A DNA stretch of 64,000 bases from an uncultured Candidatus Saccharibacteria bacterium. Its GTDB lineage: Bacteria; Patescibacteriota; Saccharimonadia; Saccharimonadales; Saccharimonadaceae. The stretch spans positions 248,001 to 312,000 of the forward strand of contig CAOHYA010000001.1 of the NCBI GenBank assembly GCA_948288625.1, given 5' to 3'. Below the pieces are notes generated by a model that made no database searches, was not told where the DNA came from, and worked only from the letters and a program-made list of their open reading frames with translations. Every line of letters starts with the position of its first letter. Position 1 is the stretch's first letter. Positions 24,602-32,357 of the stretch are shown here, piece after piece. The position numbers were made by a program, and so were the translations under genes.

Positions 24602-25153
24602 CTACACCCGTTCGGGCGTTCTGATATGAGAAGCCTTCAAGATCCGTTGCCAGATTCGCGGCGCTTCTTCGTCGGACACCCGGCTGAACTCGCCGTCGAA
24701 CTCCTCGTCACCCGGGACGAACCGTTCGAAGTACATGTTTTCGCCCAGCTCCATGGGAAGTGAGGTCGACGTACCGTGCAATTCACCCTTCGTGGTCAGG
24801 TGACCTTCCCAGACGCAGATGCCGTCGTCGTAGAGGTTGAAGAGCTCGGAACGTGCCCACACCAGGCGCTCTCGGACGTACGCCTCGTTCGCCCAGTGGA
24901 TCATCTTGTCGTGCATGTCCAGTTCGGTGAAGGCGATGACGGGCTGCGGCTCCTCTTGGTGCATACCTTGGGTGCCCATCCACCGCAGGGTGTGCGGCAG
25001 CAGCCCGGCGATCAGCACCTCGTAGTCAGCCGCCTTGAAGGTGGCCTTCTTCGTCTCGCCGTCCTCCTTGTCGAGGTAGGTGGCGGTGCCGTCGCCCGTC
25101 TTCGAGTCGTACTTGGTCACTGTGGCGAAGATGAAATCTTCTTCGGTCATCAT
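24602..25153 (-). CDS. Orphan GC-rich gene: acidic soluble protein
   Basis: 183 aa, not recognised. The start is the first of two consecutive ATGs (25153/25150) behind AGAAAGAAG. It begins MMTEEDFIFATVTKYDSKTGD, a beta-rich opening that looks like an OB-like or stress-protein fold (TATYLDKEDGETKKATFKAADYEVL), followed by aromatic, acidic segments (MHDKMIHWANEAYVRERLVW) and an acidic C-terminus. It is transcribed from the only fully consensus promoter seen in the window (TTGACA-17-TATAAT), with a leader of about 76 nt, so it is probably abundant. Composition is clearly GC-rich compared with its neighbours. Confidence 0.7.
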   Translation of the reverse strand: MMTEEDFIFATVTKYDSKTGDGTATYLDKEDGETKKATFKAADYEVLIAGLLPHTLRWMGTQGMHQEEPQPVIAFTELDMHDKMIHWANEAYVRERLVWARSELFNLYDDGICVWEGHLTTKGELHGTSTSLPMELGENMYFERFVPGDEEFDGEFSRVSDEEAPRIWQRILKASHIRTPERV

Positions 25154-25235
25154 GCGAATACTTCTTTCTGTAGAAGGGAGGGGAGAGAACGATGTCAATG
25201 AACTTTCGAAGTTTCACCCCGTAAAGTTAATATAT

Positions 25236-25264
25236 ATTATACATCTATTACACTCTATTGTCAA
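25236..25264 (-). promoter_or_regulatory. Consensus promoter of orphan gene 24602
   Basis: Minus-strand TTGACA, exactly 17 bp, TATAAT: a full sigma-70 consensus. Confidence 0.85.
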
Positions 25265-25281
25265 TCAAAGCCACGAGCTTA

Positions 25282-25310
25282 TTGACATTTCAAAACAATT
25301 ATGCTTAAAT
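25282..25310 (+). promoter_or_regulatory. Promoter of small acidic protein gene
   Basis: TTGACA, 17 bp, TTAAAT, back-to-back with the consensus promoter on the other strand (18 bp between the -35 boxes). Confidence 0.65.
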
Positions 25311-25339
25311 ACATACATACCAAATTAAAAACAAACATC

Positions 25340-25537
25340 ATGTCATTATTTCAATATTTACAACTCCAACCAATCGACCCTCAGGATGACGGTACTATCA
25401 GCGACCTTGATAAATTCGAGGAAGACGAAGTAATCGACTTGAGCAGCGATACCGATGGCGAAACGCTCGAGCAAGAGTGGGAAGCCATTACGAACGACTT
25501 GCATAGCGAAGATAGAAAACAATTATCTCGCCGGTAG
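25340..25537 (+). CDS. Small acidic protein
   Basis: 65 aa starting MSLFQYLQLQPIDPQDDG. It is very rich in Asp/Glu (DLDKFEEDEVIDLSSDTDGE), with no membrane segment, and is probably disordered until bound. The chosen ATG follows an AT-rich leader without a clear Shine-Dalgarno sequence. It lies just upstream of the metallopeptidase-like gene, which has its own -10 box. Not recognised; an inhibitor or partner of that zincin is possible but unsupported. Confidence 0.55.
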   Translation: MSLFQYLQLQPIDPQDDGTISDLDKFEEDEVIDLSSDTDGETLEQEWEAITNDLHSEDRKQLSRR

Positions 25538-25546
25538 TCGTTGAGA

Positions 25547-25555
25547 TGGTATACT
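25547..25555 (+). promoter_or_regulatory. Extended -10 promoter of the zincin gene
   Basis: TGG-TATACT with 7 nt to the GTG start at 25563: a leaderless arrangement. Confidence 0.6.
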
Positions 25556-25562
25556 TAGTATA

Positions 25563-25949
25563 GTGAATCAAGAATCTCAACTGACCGACGAAGCGTTCGA
25601 CCAATTGGTCACCAAAGCTATGAACGAATTGCCCCAAGAATATATCAAGGGGCTTGATAACGTCGCGATCGTCTATGCCGATTGGCCCGACGAATACCAA
25701 GCGGCAAAAGCTGACCTTAAACCAGAGAATCTACTACTTGGCCTTTATGAAGGTATTCCATTGACGCAACGTGGGGCAGGCTATACGTTCGTACTCCCCG
25801 ACAAAATTACCCTTTTTAAAGTACCCATTCAAATGGTGACGCATAACGAAGAGGAGCTGTTCGAGCAAATCAAACGTACCCTCTGGCACGAAATCGCCCA
25901 TTATTACGGTCTGAACCACGACCGTATCGACCGATTGCACGCCGACTAA
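25563..25949 (+). CDS. Zincin-like metallopeptidase family protein
   Basis: 128 aa with GTG start. The C-terminal HEIAHYYGLNHDRID (HExxH plus downstream His) and the pattern LxGLYEGIPLTQRGAGY...LPDKITLFK match the PF06262-type small zincin family often annotated as metallopeptidase family protein. The expected zinc ligands H and H of HExxH and the catalytic Glu are present. Physiological substrate is unknown. It is probably leaderless. Its stop codon lies in the loop of its own terminator. Confidence 0.85.
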   Translation: MNQESQLTDEAFDQLVTKAMNELPQEYIKGLDNVAIVYADWPDEYQAAKADLKPENLLLGLYEGIPLTQRGAGYTFVLPDKITLFKVPIQMVTHNEEELFEQIKRTLWHEIAHYYGLNHDRIDRLHAD

Positions 25950-25963
25950 GCTCGGCGTTTTTT
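25939..25963 (+). terminator. Terminator overlapping the zincin stop codon
   Basis: ACGCCGA-CTAAGC-TCGGCGT then TTTTT. The TAA stop is in the loop, so ribosome termination and hairpin folding overlap, as at 15747. Confidence 0.85.
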
Positions 25964-25970
25964 CTGTTTG

Positions 25971-25999
25971 TTGTGCTGAGGGCGAGGGTGCAGTATACT
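25971..25999 (+). promoter_or_regulatory. Promoter of the pilin-RCC1 gene
   Basis: TTGTGC, 17 bp, TATACT, 10 nt before ATG 26010; the leader is only a few nucleotides. Confidence 0.6.
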
Positions 26000-26009
26000 C
26001 AAAGTACTT

Positions 26010-27533
26010 ATGAATGACTTATTGGGGCGAAGTCGTACGAAACAACCGCTTGGGTTTACCATCGTGGAAATTATTATCGTGGTGGCGGTCATTGCCTTGT
26101 TGGCGACCGTCGGTACCTTGGCGTATAACGGCGTGACGAAACAAGCGGCCATCGCCGAACTCAAATCTGATTCGGAAAGCGTGATCGACCAGCTCGCGCA
26201 AGAAAAGTATGCCAAAGGCAGCTTCCCGTTGACCCAAGTCGCCGCAAATAGCGGCAACGGCCTCAACCACAGCGGCGGTACCACGCTTGAGTACTCGTCG
26301 ACCGGTACGAACTACTGCTTCACCCTCAGCTCGGTGCGCGCCCAGCTTTCCTATACCTACGATCTATCGGTCGGTTCGATCGAAGAAGGTGTCTGCCCGG
26401 GCCATGTTGGCTTGAATAACTCGACACCTGCCTTTGCCTGGCAATCAATGTCGGCAAATTATAGTAAGGCCTGTGCGATTACCTCCGGCAAAGTATATTG
26501 TTGGGGTGGTAACATTTCTTCACCGACATTAGTCGGCGGCCTGCTGGCTGGAAAAACTGCCACGAGCGTTTCGGTAGGGTACGGCCACATATGTGCGATA
26601 GCCGATGGGAAGGCGTACTGTTGGGGCGGCAATAGCTCTGGCCAGTTAGGCAACGGCACGACGACAACTTCTTCGACGCCGGTAGCTGTAGGTACGGGTG
26701 GAATCTTTTCGGGTAAAACCATCCAAAGTATATCGGCCGGGTCTAATTATACGTGTGCCTTAACCACCGATAATGTCGCTGGCTGTTGGGGAGAAAATAC
26801 CTATGGCCAACTCGGTACGTACAACACTACGAACTACTCAAGCCCAGTAGGCTTAACGTACAGCGCATCGGGATACAACAGCCAGTTGAACGCAAAAACG
26901 ATCACCGCCATAAGCGCGGGTGACTCGCATACCTGCGCAATCGCTAACGGCGCAGCCTATTGTTGGGGAGCGAACAGCCGAGCCCAATTGGGATGGAACG
27001 GCACTGGTACATCATATGCACACGGGGCGGTAACGACATCGGGCGCGCTATCCGGGCTGACACTTTCAAGCATCAATGCCGGTAATCTCCATACCTGCGC
27101 CATAGCAACGAACTCACGGGTGTATTGTTGGCAAACGAGCCAATACGCTACCACCCTTAACGGTACGGGAACCTCTTCGCAAGTACCGGTAGCGGTATCG
27201 ACATCCGGCGTATTATCCGGGAAGAACGTGACCAAAACGGACGGCGGCGACGTAATGAACTGTGTGTTGGCATCCGGCAAGGTATATTGCTGGGGTGAAA
27301 ACAATATGGGCCAGCTAGGTAATAGCTCGACCACGAACTCATTCACGCCGGTAGCGGTAACCGATACGGGCGCACTGAGCGGCAAAACCGTCACCGATAT
27401 ATCGGTAGGGGGTGGCTTCGCCTGTGCGTTGGCCGATGGCGAAATGTACTGTTGGGGAAATAACTTCGACGGCCGCCTCGGTAACAGCACCATGACCAGC
27501 TCGACCAGCCCGGTGATGGTATCGCACCCGTAA
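26010..27533 (+). CDS. Type IV prepilin-like protein fused to an RCC1 beta-propeller
   Basis: 507 aa. The N-terminus is a class III signal peptide: basic leader, G15 before the cleaved bond, then FTIVE (Glu at +5) and a hydrophobic helix (IIIVVAVIALLATVGTLAY), as in type IV pilins cut by PilD. Residues about 36-140 resemble a minor pilin head, with a cysteine pair (NYCFTL, EGVCPG). Residues about 145-505 carry seven RCC1 repeats with C-x8/9-C pairs (CAIADGKAYCWG, CALADGEMYCWG) and GQLGN blade ends. It probably sits at a pilus tip or pseudopilus as a binding head. No other pilus gene lies in the window. Confidence 0.88.
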   Translation: MNDLLGRSRTKQPLGFTIVEIIIVVAVIALLATVGTLAYNGVTKQAAIAELKSDSESVIDQLAQEKYAKGSFPLTQVAANSGNGLNHSGGTTLEYSSTGTNYCFTLSSVRAQLSYTYDLSVGSIEEGVCPGHVGLNNSTPAFAWQSMSANYSKACAITSGKVYCWGGNISSPTLVGGLLAGKTATSVSVGYGHICAIADGKAYCWGGNSSGQLGNGTTTTSSTPVAVGTGGIFSGKTIQSISAGSNYTCALTTDNVAGCWGENTYGQLGTYNTTNYSSPVGLTYSASGYNSQLNAKTITAISAGDSHTCAIANGAAYCWGANSRAQLGWNGTGTSYAHGAVTTSGALSGLTLSSINAGNLHTCAIATNSRVYCWQTSQYATTLNGTGTSSQVPVAVSTSGVLSGKNVTKTDGGDVMNCVLASGKVYCWGENNMGQLGNSSTTNSFTPVAVTDTGALSGKTVTDISVGGGFACALADGEMYCWGNNFDGRLGNSTMTSSTSPVMVSHP

Positions 27534-27554
27534 CTTTTAAGCATAAGCACTTCC

Positions 27555-27563
27555 TGGTATACT
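27555..27563 (+). promoter_or_regulatory. Extended -10 promoter
   Basis: TGG-TATACT upstream of the secreted Ser/Pro-rich protein gene; the leader carries GGAGGG before ATG 27609. Confidence 0.5.
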
Positions 27564-27608
27564 AGAGGTACGTTCATTTGAACTTTTATGTGTCAGTGGA
27601 GGGCGCAA

Positions 27609-28307
27609 ATGGAGAACAGAACGGGGCTCTATAGCCTGCGGGGTGTAAAAATATATGTTTTTATCCTTACTATTGTTAGTCTTTCTTTATTTGTTTCGCT
27701 TATTCATTCTCAGCCCGCAAAAGCTGAGGGTTTTTTGTCTCAGACCGTCCGCTGTGTCGTAGGCGGGTTACTCGGGGCTGATTGTCGAACACCATCACCA
27801 GCGCCTACACCTACGCACACACCAACGCCAGTTTTCACACCGAGTCCGACAGCCCCAGCGCCGGCCGCCTCGTCGCAAGCACCGAGTCAGAGCCAATCGC
27901 AACCGGTAAGTTCAAGCAGTACGGGCGGAAGTACGGGTAATGCTCCCGTAGCTTCTTCCTCGAACCAAACTCAATCCGCATCGATACGCCAAACGACTGG
28001 TTCGCAGTTAAAAAGGGTAGCGCCCCTCAACGTCGACCTGCCCGAATCGCCGCAGCTGCCCACGTTGCCCGTAACCAATCACCGCACTACTTCAGAAGCG
28101 AACATACTCAGCTTCGTATTCCCGTATGGCGCCGGCTTCGGCCAGGCCGATACGGCCGCGGCAACACCAGTTGCCATAGAAGCCAGCAAAGAAGGCTGGA
28201 AGGTGCTAGGAATCGCTTGGTATTGGTGGGGGATAGGCGCCCTGGCGATTTTTGGAGTCGCTTACCTCTACAGAAAACATATAGTTTACAAAACTCACAC
28301 TCTCTGA
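27609..28307 (+). CDS. Secreted Ser/Pro/Thr-rich protein with GW/WYxW C-terminal anchor
   Basis: 232 aa; ATG 27609 follows GGAGGG. Signal peptide at residues 12-38 (VFILTIVSLSLFVSLIH, cleavage near AKA-E). Two cysteines (VRCVVGG, ADCRTP) precede a low-complexity Pro/Thr/Ser stalk (about 60-150). The C-terminus ASKEGWKVLGIAWYWW, a membrane helix and YRKH parallels that of the protein at 38912 (ASNQGWTLAGLPWYVW). This is probably a surface stalk protein anchored or sorted through that motif. No family was recognised. Confidence 0.75.
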   Translation: MENRTGLYSLRGVKIYVFILTIVSLSLFVSLIHSQPAKAEGFLSQTVRCVVGGLLGADCRTPSPAPTPTHTPTPVFTPSPTAPAPAASSQAPSQSQSQPVSSSSTGGSTGNAPVASSSNQTQSASIRQTTGSQLKRVAPLNVDLPESPQLPTLPVTNHRTTSEANILSFVFPYGAGFGQADTAAATPVAIEASKEGWKVLGIAWYWWGIGALAIFGVAYLYRKHIVYKTHTL

Positions 28308-28313
28308 TATAAT
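28285..28313 (+). promoter_or_regulatory. Promoter of the polysaccharide locus
   Basis: TTTACA, 17 bp, TATAAT, overlapping the end of the preceding gene. Confidence 0.7.
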
Positions 28314-28359
28314 ATGCATTAATATTGTTCCTTCTGCGAGGACGAATGAAGAGAGTGTG
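28296..28359 (+). repeat. 10-bp inverted repeat spanning promoter and RBS
   Basis: CACACTCTCT (28296-28305) and AGAGAGTGTG (28350-28359) are perfect complements. The left arm lies in the -35/-10 spacer, the right arm just before the wzz ATG. Confidence 0.75.
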
Positions 28360-28361
28360 GA

Positions 28362-29150
28362 ATGCAAGAAATAAATTTATATAAGCTGTTGGCTTATTAT
28401 GTGCGAAATTGGTGGTTAATTGCCACCCTGACCCTTATTGGGCTTTTAGGTGGAGTTATTTACAACCAGTTTATTCAGCAGCCTTTGTATAAGAGCAATG
28501 CGACGATATTGTTTATTAACCCGGGCTCTTCAACCTCTACGCAAGACGCGACGCTTCTGAACAACTACGTACAGTTGTTTCAGTCACGACGCGTACTTGA
28601 ACCAGTGATTAGTGATCAGAAACTTGGTATTACTTATGAACAATTCAGTCCTTCGGTTGAAGCGATTAACGAAAAAAGCACAGAAGTTATTAAATTGGGT
28701 GTGAGTACCGATGAACCTGAAAAAAGTCAGAAATTCCTGCGTGCAGCCGTTGAGTCATTCAAAAAAGAAGCCGAAACACTCTATGGCGCCGATCGATTAC
28801 GAGTTGTTGACAACGCCAGTAACGCCGTACCCCCATTTAACGTCAACAAACCGCTTCAGCTCGCGTTAAGCACCGGCGCGGCCTTTGTGTTATCATTAAT
28901 AGTATTATTCTTCATATTTGATGCTAAGGGTGGTGAGGTGGAAATTAAACCCGTTCTTAATAAACCTGCGAAACGAGTTAAACCTGAAAAAACCGTTAAA
29001 CCCATTCGCGAACCTTCAAAAAAATCTACAATTATAAGTGGTATTACACGCTATTTTACCGAACCTAAAGAAGACTTTATGCGCAACCCGCCTGTCCAAG
29101 AACAGGCTGATGACGAAGTGGAAAAACCAAAGAACGATAACGCTAAATAA
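28362..29150 (+). CDS. Polysaccharide chain-length determinant (Wzz family)
   Basis: 262 aa. Two membrane helices (about 18-36 and 169-190) flank an extracytoplasmic helical domain (YKSNATILFINPG, LLNNYVQLFQSRRVLEPV), as in Wzz/YveK proteins that set glycan chain length. The proline near the second helix (VPPFNVNKPLQLAL) matches the family. The C-terminal tail of about 70 residues is Lys/Pro-rich and cytoplasmic, with no attached kinase domain; no BY-kinase gene lies nearby. It starts the glycan locus. Confidence 0.85.
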   Translation: MQEINLYKLLAYYVRNWWLIATLTLIGLLGGVIYNQFIQQPLYKSNATILFINPGSSTSTQDATLLNNYVQLFQSRRVLEPVISDQKLGITYEQFSPSVEAINEKSTEVIKLGVSTDEPEKSQKFLRAAVESFKKEAETLYGADRLRVVDNASNAVPPFNVNKPLQLALSTGAAFVLSLIVLFFIFDAKGGEVEIKPVLNKPAKRVKPEKTVKPIREPSKKSTIISGITRYFTEPKEDFMRNPPVQEQADDEVEKPKNDNAK

Positions 29151-29177
29151 CTAAGGCCGAGTAGGCCAGGGGCAATT

Positions 29178-29825
29178 ATGTACAACAAGTTCGGCAAACG
29201 TACGCTCGACATAGTACTCGCTTTAGGAGCACTGGCCGTTTTTATGATACCGATGGGCTTGGTGGCTCTTTGGGTAAAGATAGACTCAAAAGGACCTGCA
29301 TTATTTAGGCAATTACGTTCTGGTGAAAACCGAAAACCATTTACGGTGTATAAGTTTCGTACTATGGCTACTGATGCACCTTCAGACATGCCAACGAATG
29401 CTTTTAAAGACTCACATGTGCACATAACGCGCTCCGGTAAGATTTTGCGTAAACTTTCGCTGGATGAGCTTCCGCAGCTTTTTAACGTCATCAAAGGTGA
29501 CATGAGTGTGGTTGGGCCACGACCAGTTTTGGTTAATGAAATAAACCTCCTTGGTCTCAGAGACATCGTTGGTGCAAACGACTTGAAGCCAGGTATTACA
29601 GGCTGGGCACAGGTAAATGGGCGAGATGAGCTAGATGATATAGTAAAAGCTCAAATGGACGGAGCGTATGTAAATAGGCGTGGATTATTAATAGATTTAA
29701 AATGTTTAACGATGACCTTCGCCGCAGTACTTTCAATTAAGGGCCATCGCGAGGGCCATGAACAGTCAAATAGTATATATTCTGAGGATAGTGATAAGAA
29801 ACTTATCTCTAACCGGGTACAATAA
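29178..29825 (+). CDS. Undecaprenyl-phosphate sugar phosphotransferase
   Basis: 215 aa small-type (EpsL/WcaJ C-terminal) priming enzyme that moves a sugar-1-phosphate to undecaprenyl phosphate at the inner leaflet. Hallmarks: one re-entrant N-terminal helix (KRTLDIVLALGALAVFMIP in outline), KIDSKGPALFRQLRSG, YKFRTM, LRKLSLDELPQLFNV, GDMSVVGPRPVL, and the PGITGWAQVNGR motif. The sugar is not predictable. It supplies the lipid-linked starter for the following glycosyltransferases; UppS is encoded at 57420. Confidence 0.95.
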   Translation: MYNKFGKRTLDIVLALGALAVFMIPMGLVALWVKIDSKGPALFRQLRSGENRKPFTVYKFRTMATDAPSDMPTNAFKDSHVHITRSGKILRKLSLDELPQLFNVIKGDMSVVGPRPVLVNEINLLGLRDIVGANDLKPGITGWAQVNGRDELDDIVKAQMDGAYVNRRGLLIDLKCLTMTFAAVLSIKGHREGHEQSNSIYSEDSDKKLISNRVQ

Positions 29826-29826
29826 T

Positions 29827-30609
29827 ATGATTAAGTCGGAAGTGGCCAATGAGCATGAGCAGATGGTAAGTATTGTTATGCCGGTCTTTAATGCAGCCGA
29901 ATTTGTAACTGATGCAATTCAGTCGGTTCAAAAACAGAGTTATGAAAATTGGGAATTGATTCTTATTGACGATCGATCTACAGATGACAGTGTTGTGATA
30001 ATTAAGCAGCATCAGAAGTCTGATGCGCGGATTCAATTGATAGAATTTGATAAGAACCTTGGCGCCGCAGCTGCACGTAACAGTGGTATGGGACGATCTA
30101 GGGGACGCTATTTGGCATTTTTAGATGCGGATGATTTTTGGCATCCCGAAAAAATAACTGTGCAAATGAAGTTTATGATTAAAAATAAACAATTCATGTG
30201 TTTTACGGGTTATGAGTTCACTGACCAGCGTGGTATTCCAACAGGACATACCGTAGATGTACCGATCGAATTTGGATACCATGATCAGCTTTTTAACAAC
30301 CTCATATGGACTTCAACGGTCATGATTGATTTGCTACAAGTGCAGAAATCTGATCTGATAATGCCCTCTCTGAACTATGGAGAAGACATGTCTTTATGGT
30401 TGAAGTTGATGAAGAGATACGGACCGGCGACGGGACTAAATGGTGTATACTCATACTACCGAAGGAGCTCGTCCACCCTTTCTGCAAACAAATTCAAAAT
30501 AATATTCAAAAAATTTCGCCTATATATGAATATTCAAGGTATATCGATCCCGCTTAAAATTACGTCATATTTAAGTTCAATTTTTAACGCAATAAGAAAA
30601 AGAATATGA
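29827..30609 (+). CDS. Glycosyltransferase family 2
   Basis: 260 aa GT-A fold. VSIVMPVFNAAEFVTDAIQSV, LIDDRSTDDS, GAAAARNSG and FLDADDFW (DxD metal site) are typical GT2 motifs. The start is uncertain: ATG 29827 follows the preceding stop by one base; a longer form overlapping that gene is possible but adds non-family sequence. It begins the AT-rich section of the glycan locus. Donor and acceptor are unknown. Confidence 0.88.
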   Translation: MIKSEVANEHEQMVSIVMPVFNAAEFVTDAIQSVQKQSYENWELILIDDRSTDDSVVIIKQHQKSDARIQLIEFDKNLGAAAARNSGMGRSRGRYLAFLDADDFWHPEKITVQMKFMIKNKQFMCFTGYEFTDQRGIPTGHTVDVPIEFGYHDQLFNNLIWTSTVMIDLLQVQKSDLIMPSLNYGEDMSLWLKLMKRYGPATGLNGVYSYYRRSSSTLSANKFKIIFKKFRLYMNIQGISIPLKITSYLSSIFNAIRKRI

Positions 30610-32357
30610 AAATTCAATTACTGATATCGACAATGAACCAGGTTCAGCCTAACTCTTTGATTGAAGCTATAAGAGTCAAAGGTCCGTATGTAATTATCAA
30701 TCAAATAACAAAAATAGAAACCATTCCACCAGCGTTAATTGATGGTATATCTAAATTTCTATCATATAAAGAAACAGGACTCAGTAGAAGCCGCAACAGA
30801 GCAGTCGGTAATGCAGGTGCTGATATATGTGTTTTAGCTGACGACGATATGTATTATGAGGATGATTACGAAAAAACTATCGCTAGTGCATACGAGGAAT
30901 TTCCAGATGCTGACATAATTATTTTCCGAGTTGATAATGAAAATGGAAAACCTGCGAAGAAAACGTTCAAAAAAGGAAGACTTCGCATTTGGCAAACTAT
31001 GAGGGTTGCGTCATGGCAAATTTCCTTTAAGCGCAAGTCTATTACTGAAGCTGGTATCGTTTTTGATAACCAGTTCGGAACAGGCGCCGATATATCAATG
31101 GGTGAAGAAAATATATTTTTGTTTGACTGCGCAAAGAAGGGAATGAAGGTTTATTCATACCCTATAAAGATTGCAACACTACGAGCGGATAGTGAATCTA
31201 CATGGTTTAATGGCTATAATGAGAAATATTTCTTTGACTTCGGTAAAATTTTCTACCGAATGAGTCCGCTTCTATACCCTGTATTGATTGGTCAATTTGT
31301 CATTAGAAAAAGGCAATTATATCGAGAGAAATTTAACCTATTGCATATAGCAAAAGTAATGTTTTCGGGCGCTAAAACTCGTAAGAATTTAAGAAACATA
31401 TATTATGCTGGAGATTTTGTCAACGACACCGGTCCGGCGATTGTTAACAAAAGCTACGAACCATTTATGGCTCCTTATGTTTTCGTTTGCAAAACGAATA
31501 ATAAAATAATTAGAATTATGCACTTCCTTTTGTCGTTGCCAAAAATGGATACGGTAATATTATCTGGCAATTCAAACTTTCATGTCCAAATTATAAAAAT
31601 TGCTAATATATTGAATATCAAAACAAGCTATTTGATGCATGGCTATGCCGCCGTAGAGTACAAAGATGATTTAAAAAAAATTAATGACGAAATGTATATA
31701 TTGTCTAATTGTAGTACGGTCGTGTGTGTTTCTAAATCGTTTGCGGAATATTTGACAGCAGTTCAGCCCGAGATTAGCAGCAAAATACGTTTCGTAAATA
31801 ATGGTGCGGGTGGAATTTACGATTCAGTCGAAAAGACTATGCTGAAAAGTGCTGTGGGGGGCATATTTAAAATAGTTTCTGTTGGCGGTGGTATGCTAAG
31901 AAAAAACAATTTAGCGGTATGTGAAGCCATTGAAAGCATAAATGATGATTCGATTGAATTCAGTGTCATAGGCCCTAAATATGAGAACGGTGATCTTATA
32001 TGTAAATATAAATTTGTAAAATATTACGAAACTCTTCCACATGATCGTGTTCTAGAGGTGATGAAAAATTCTGATTTATACATTCAGAATAGTAGTTTCG
32101 AAACATTCGGCTTAGCGGTTTGCGAAGCGGTGGAAGCTGGCTGTTCAGTTATTCTTTCCAAACACGTGGGAGCAACTGAAGTAATAGATGGGATGGATGA
32201 TGAAAATACTGTTGATAATTATAATGATATTTTAGAAATAGCTTCAAAGATAAGAAGTGCCCGCCTGTCGCCTAGTATGGTTAGGTTTAAAAATAATTCG
32301 TCATGGAGAGATGCGTCTGAACGACTTCTTGAAATAGTAAGAGAAGGAAGTAAATGA
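30606..32357 (+). CDS. Two-domain glycosyltransferase (GT2-like plus GT4-like)
   Basis: 583 aa. The N-terminal half (about 1-230) resembles GT2 enzymes without a strong first motif: GLSRSRNRAV and VLADDDMYYEDDY (DDD metal site near 77). The C-terminal half (about 280-583) is GT-B: VCVSKSFAEYL, IVSVGGGMLRKNN, and the GT4 signature FETFGLAVCEAVEAGCSVILS near 500 with GATEVID. A fused pair could add two successive sugars. It overlaps both neighbours by 4 nt. AT-rich codon use. Confidence 0.82.
   Translation: MKIQLLISTMNQVQPNSLIEAIRVKGPYVIINQITKIETIPPALIDGISKFLSYKETGLSRSRNRAVGNAGADICVLADDDMYYEDDYEKTIASAYEEFPDADIIIFRVDNENGKPAKKTFKKGRLRIWQTMRVASWQISFKRKSITEAGIVFDNQFGTGADISMGEENIFLFDCAKKGMKVYSYPIKIATLRADSESTWFNGYNEKYFFDFGKIFYRMSPLLYPVLIGQFVIRKRQLYREKFNLLHIAKVMFSGAKTRKNLRNIYYAGDFVNDTGPAIVNKSYEPFMAPYVFVCKTNNKIIRIMHFLLSLPKMDTVILSGNSNFHVQIIKIANILNIKTSYLMHGYAAVEYKDDLKKINDEMYILSNCSTVVCVSKSFAEYLTAVQPEISSKIRFVNNGAGGIYDSVEKTMLKSAVGGIFKIVSVGGGMLRKNNLAVCEAIESINDDSIEFSVIGPKYENGDLICKYKFVKYYETLPHDRVLEVMKNSDLYIQNSSFETFGLAVCEAVEAGCSVILSKHVGATEVIDGMDDENTVDNYNDILEIASKIRSARLSPSMVRFKNNSSWRDASERLLEIVREGSK

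Noticed and set aside
26460..27500. Repeats in the pilin gene as recombination cassettes
   Set aside because: They are the seven RCC1 blades; no flanking identical DNA was seen.
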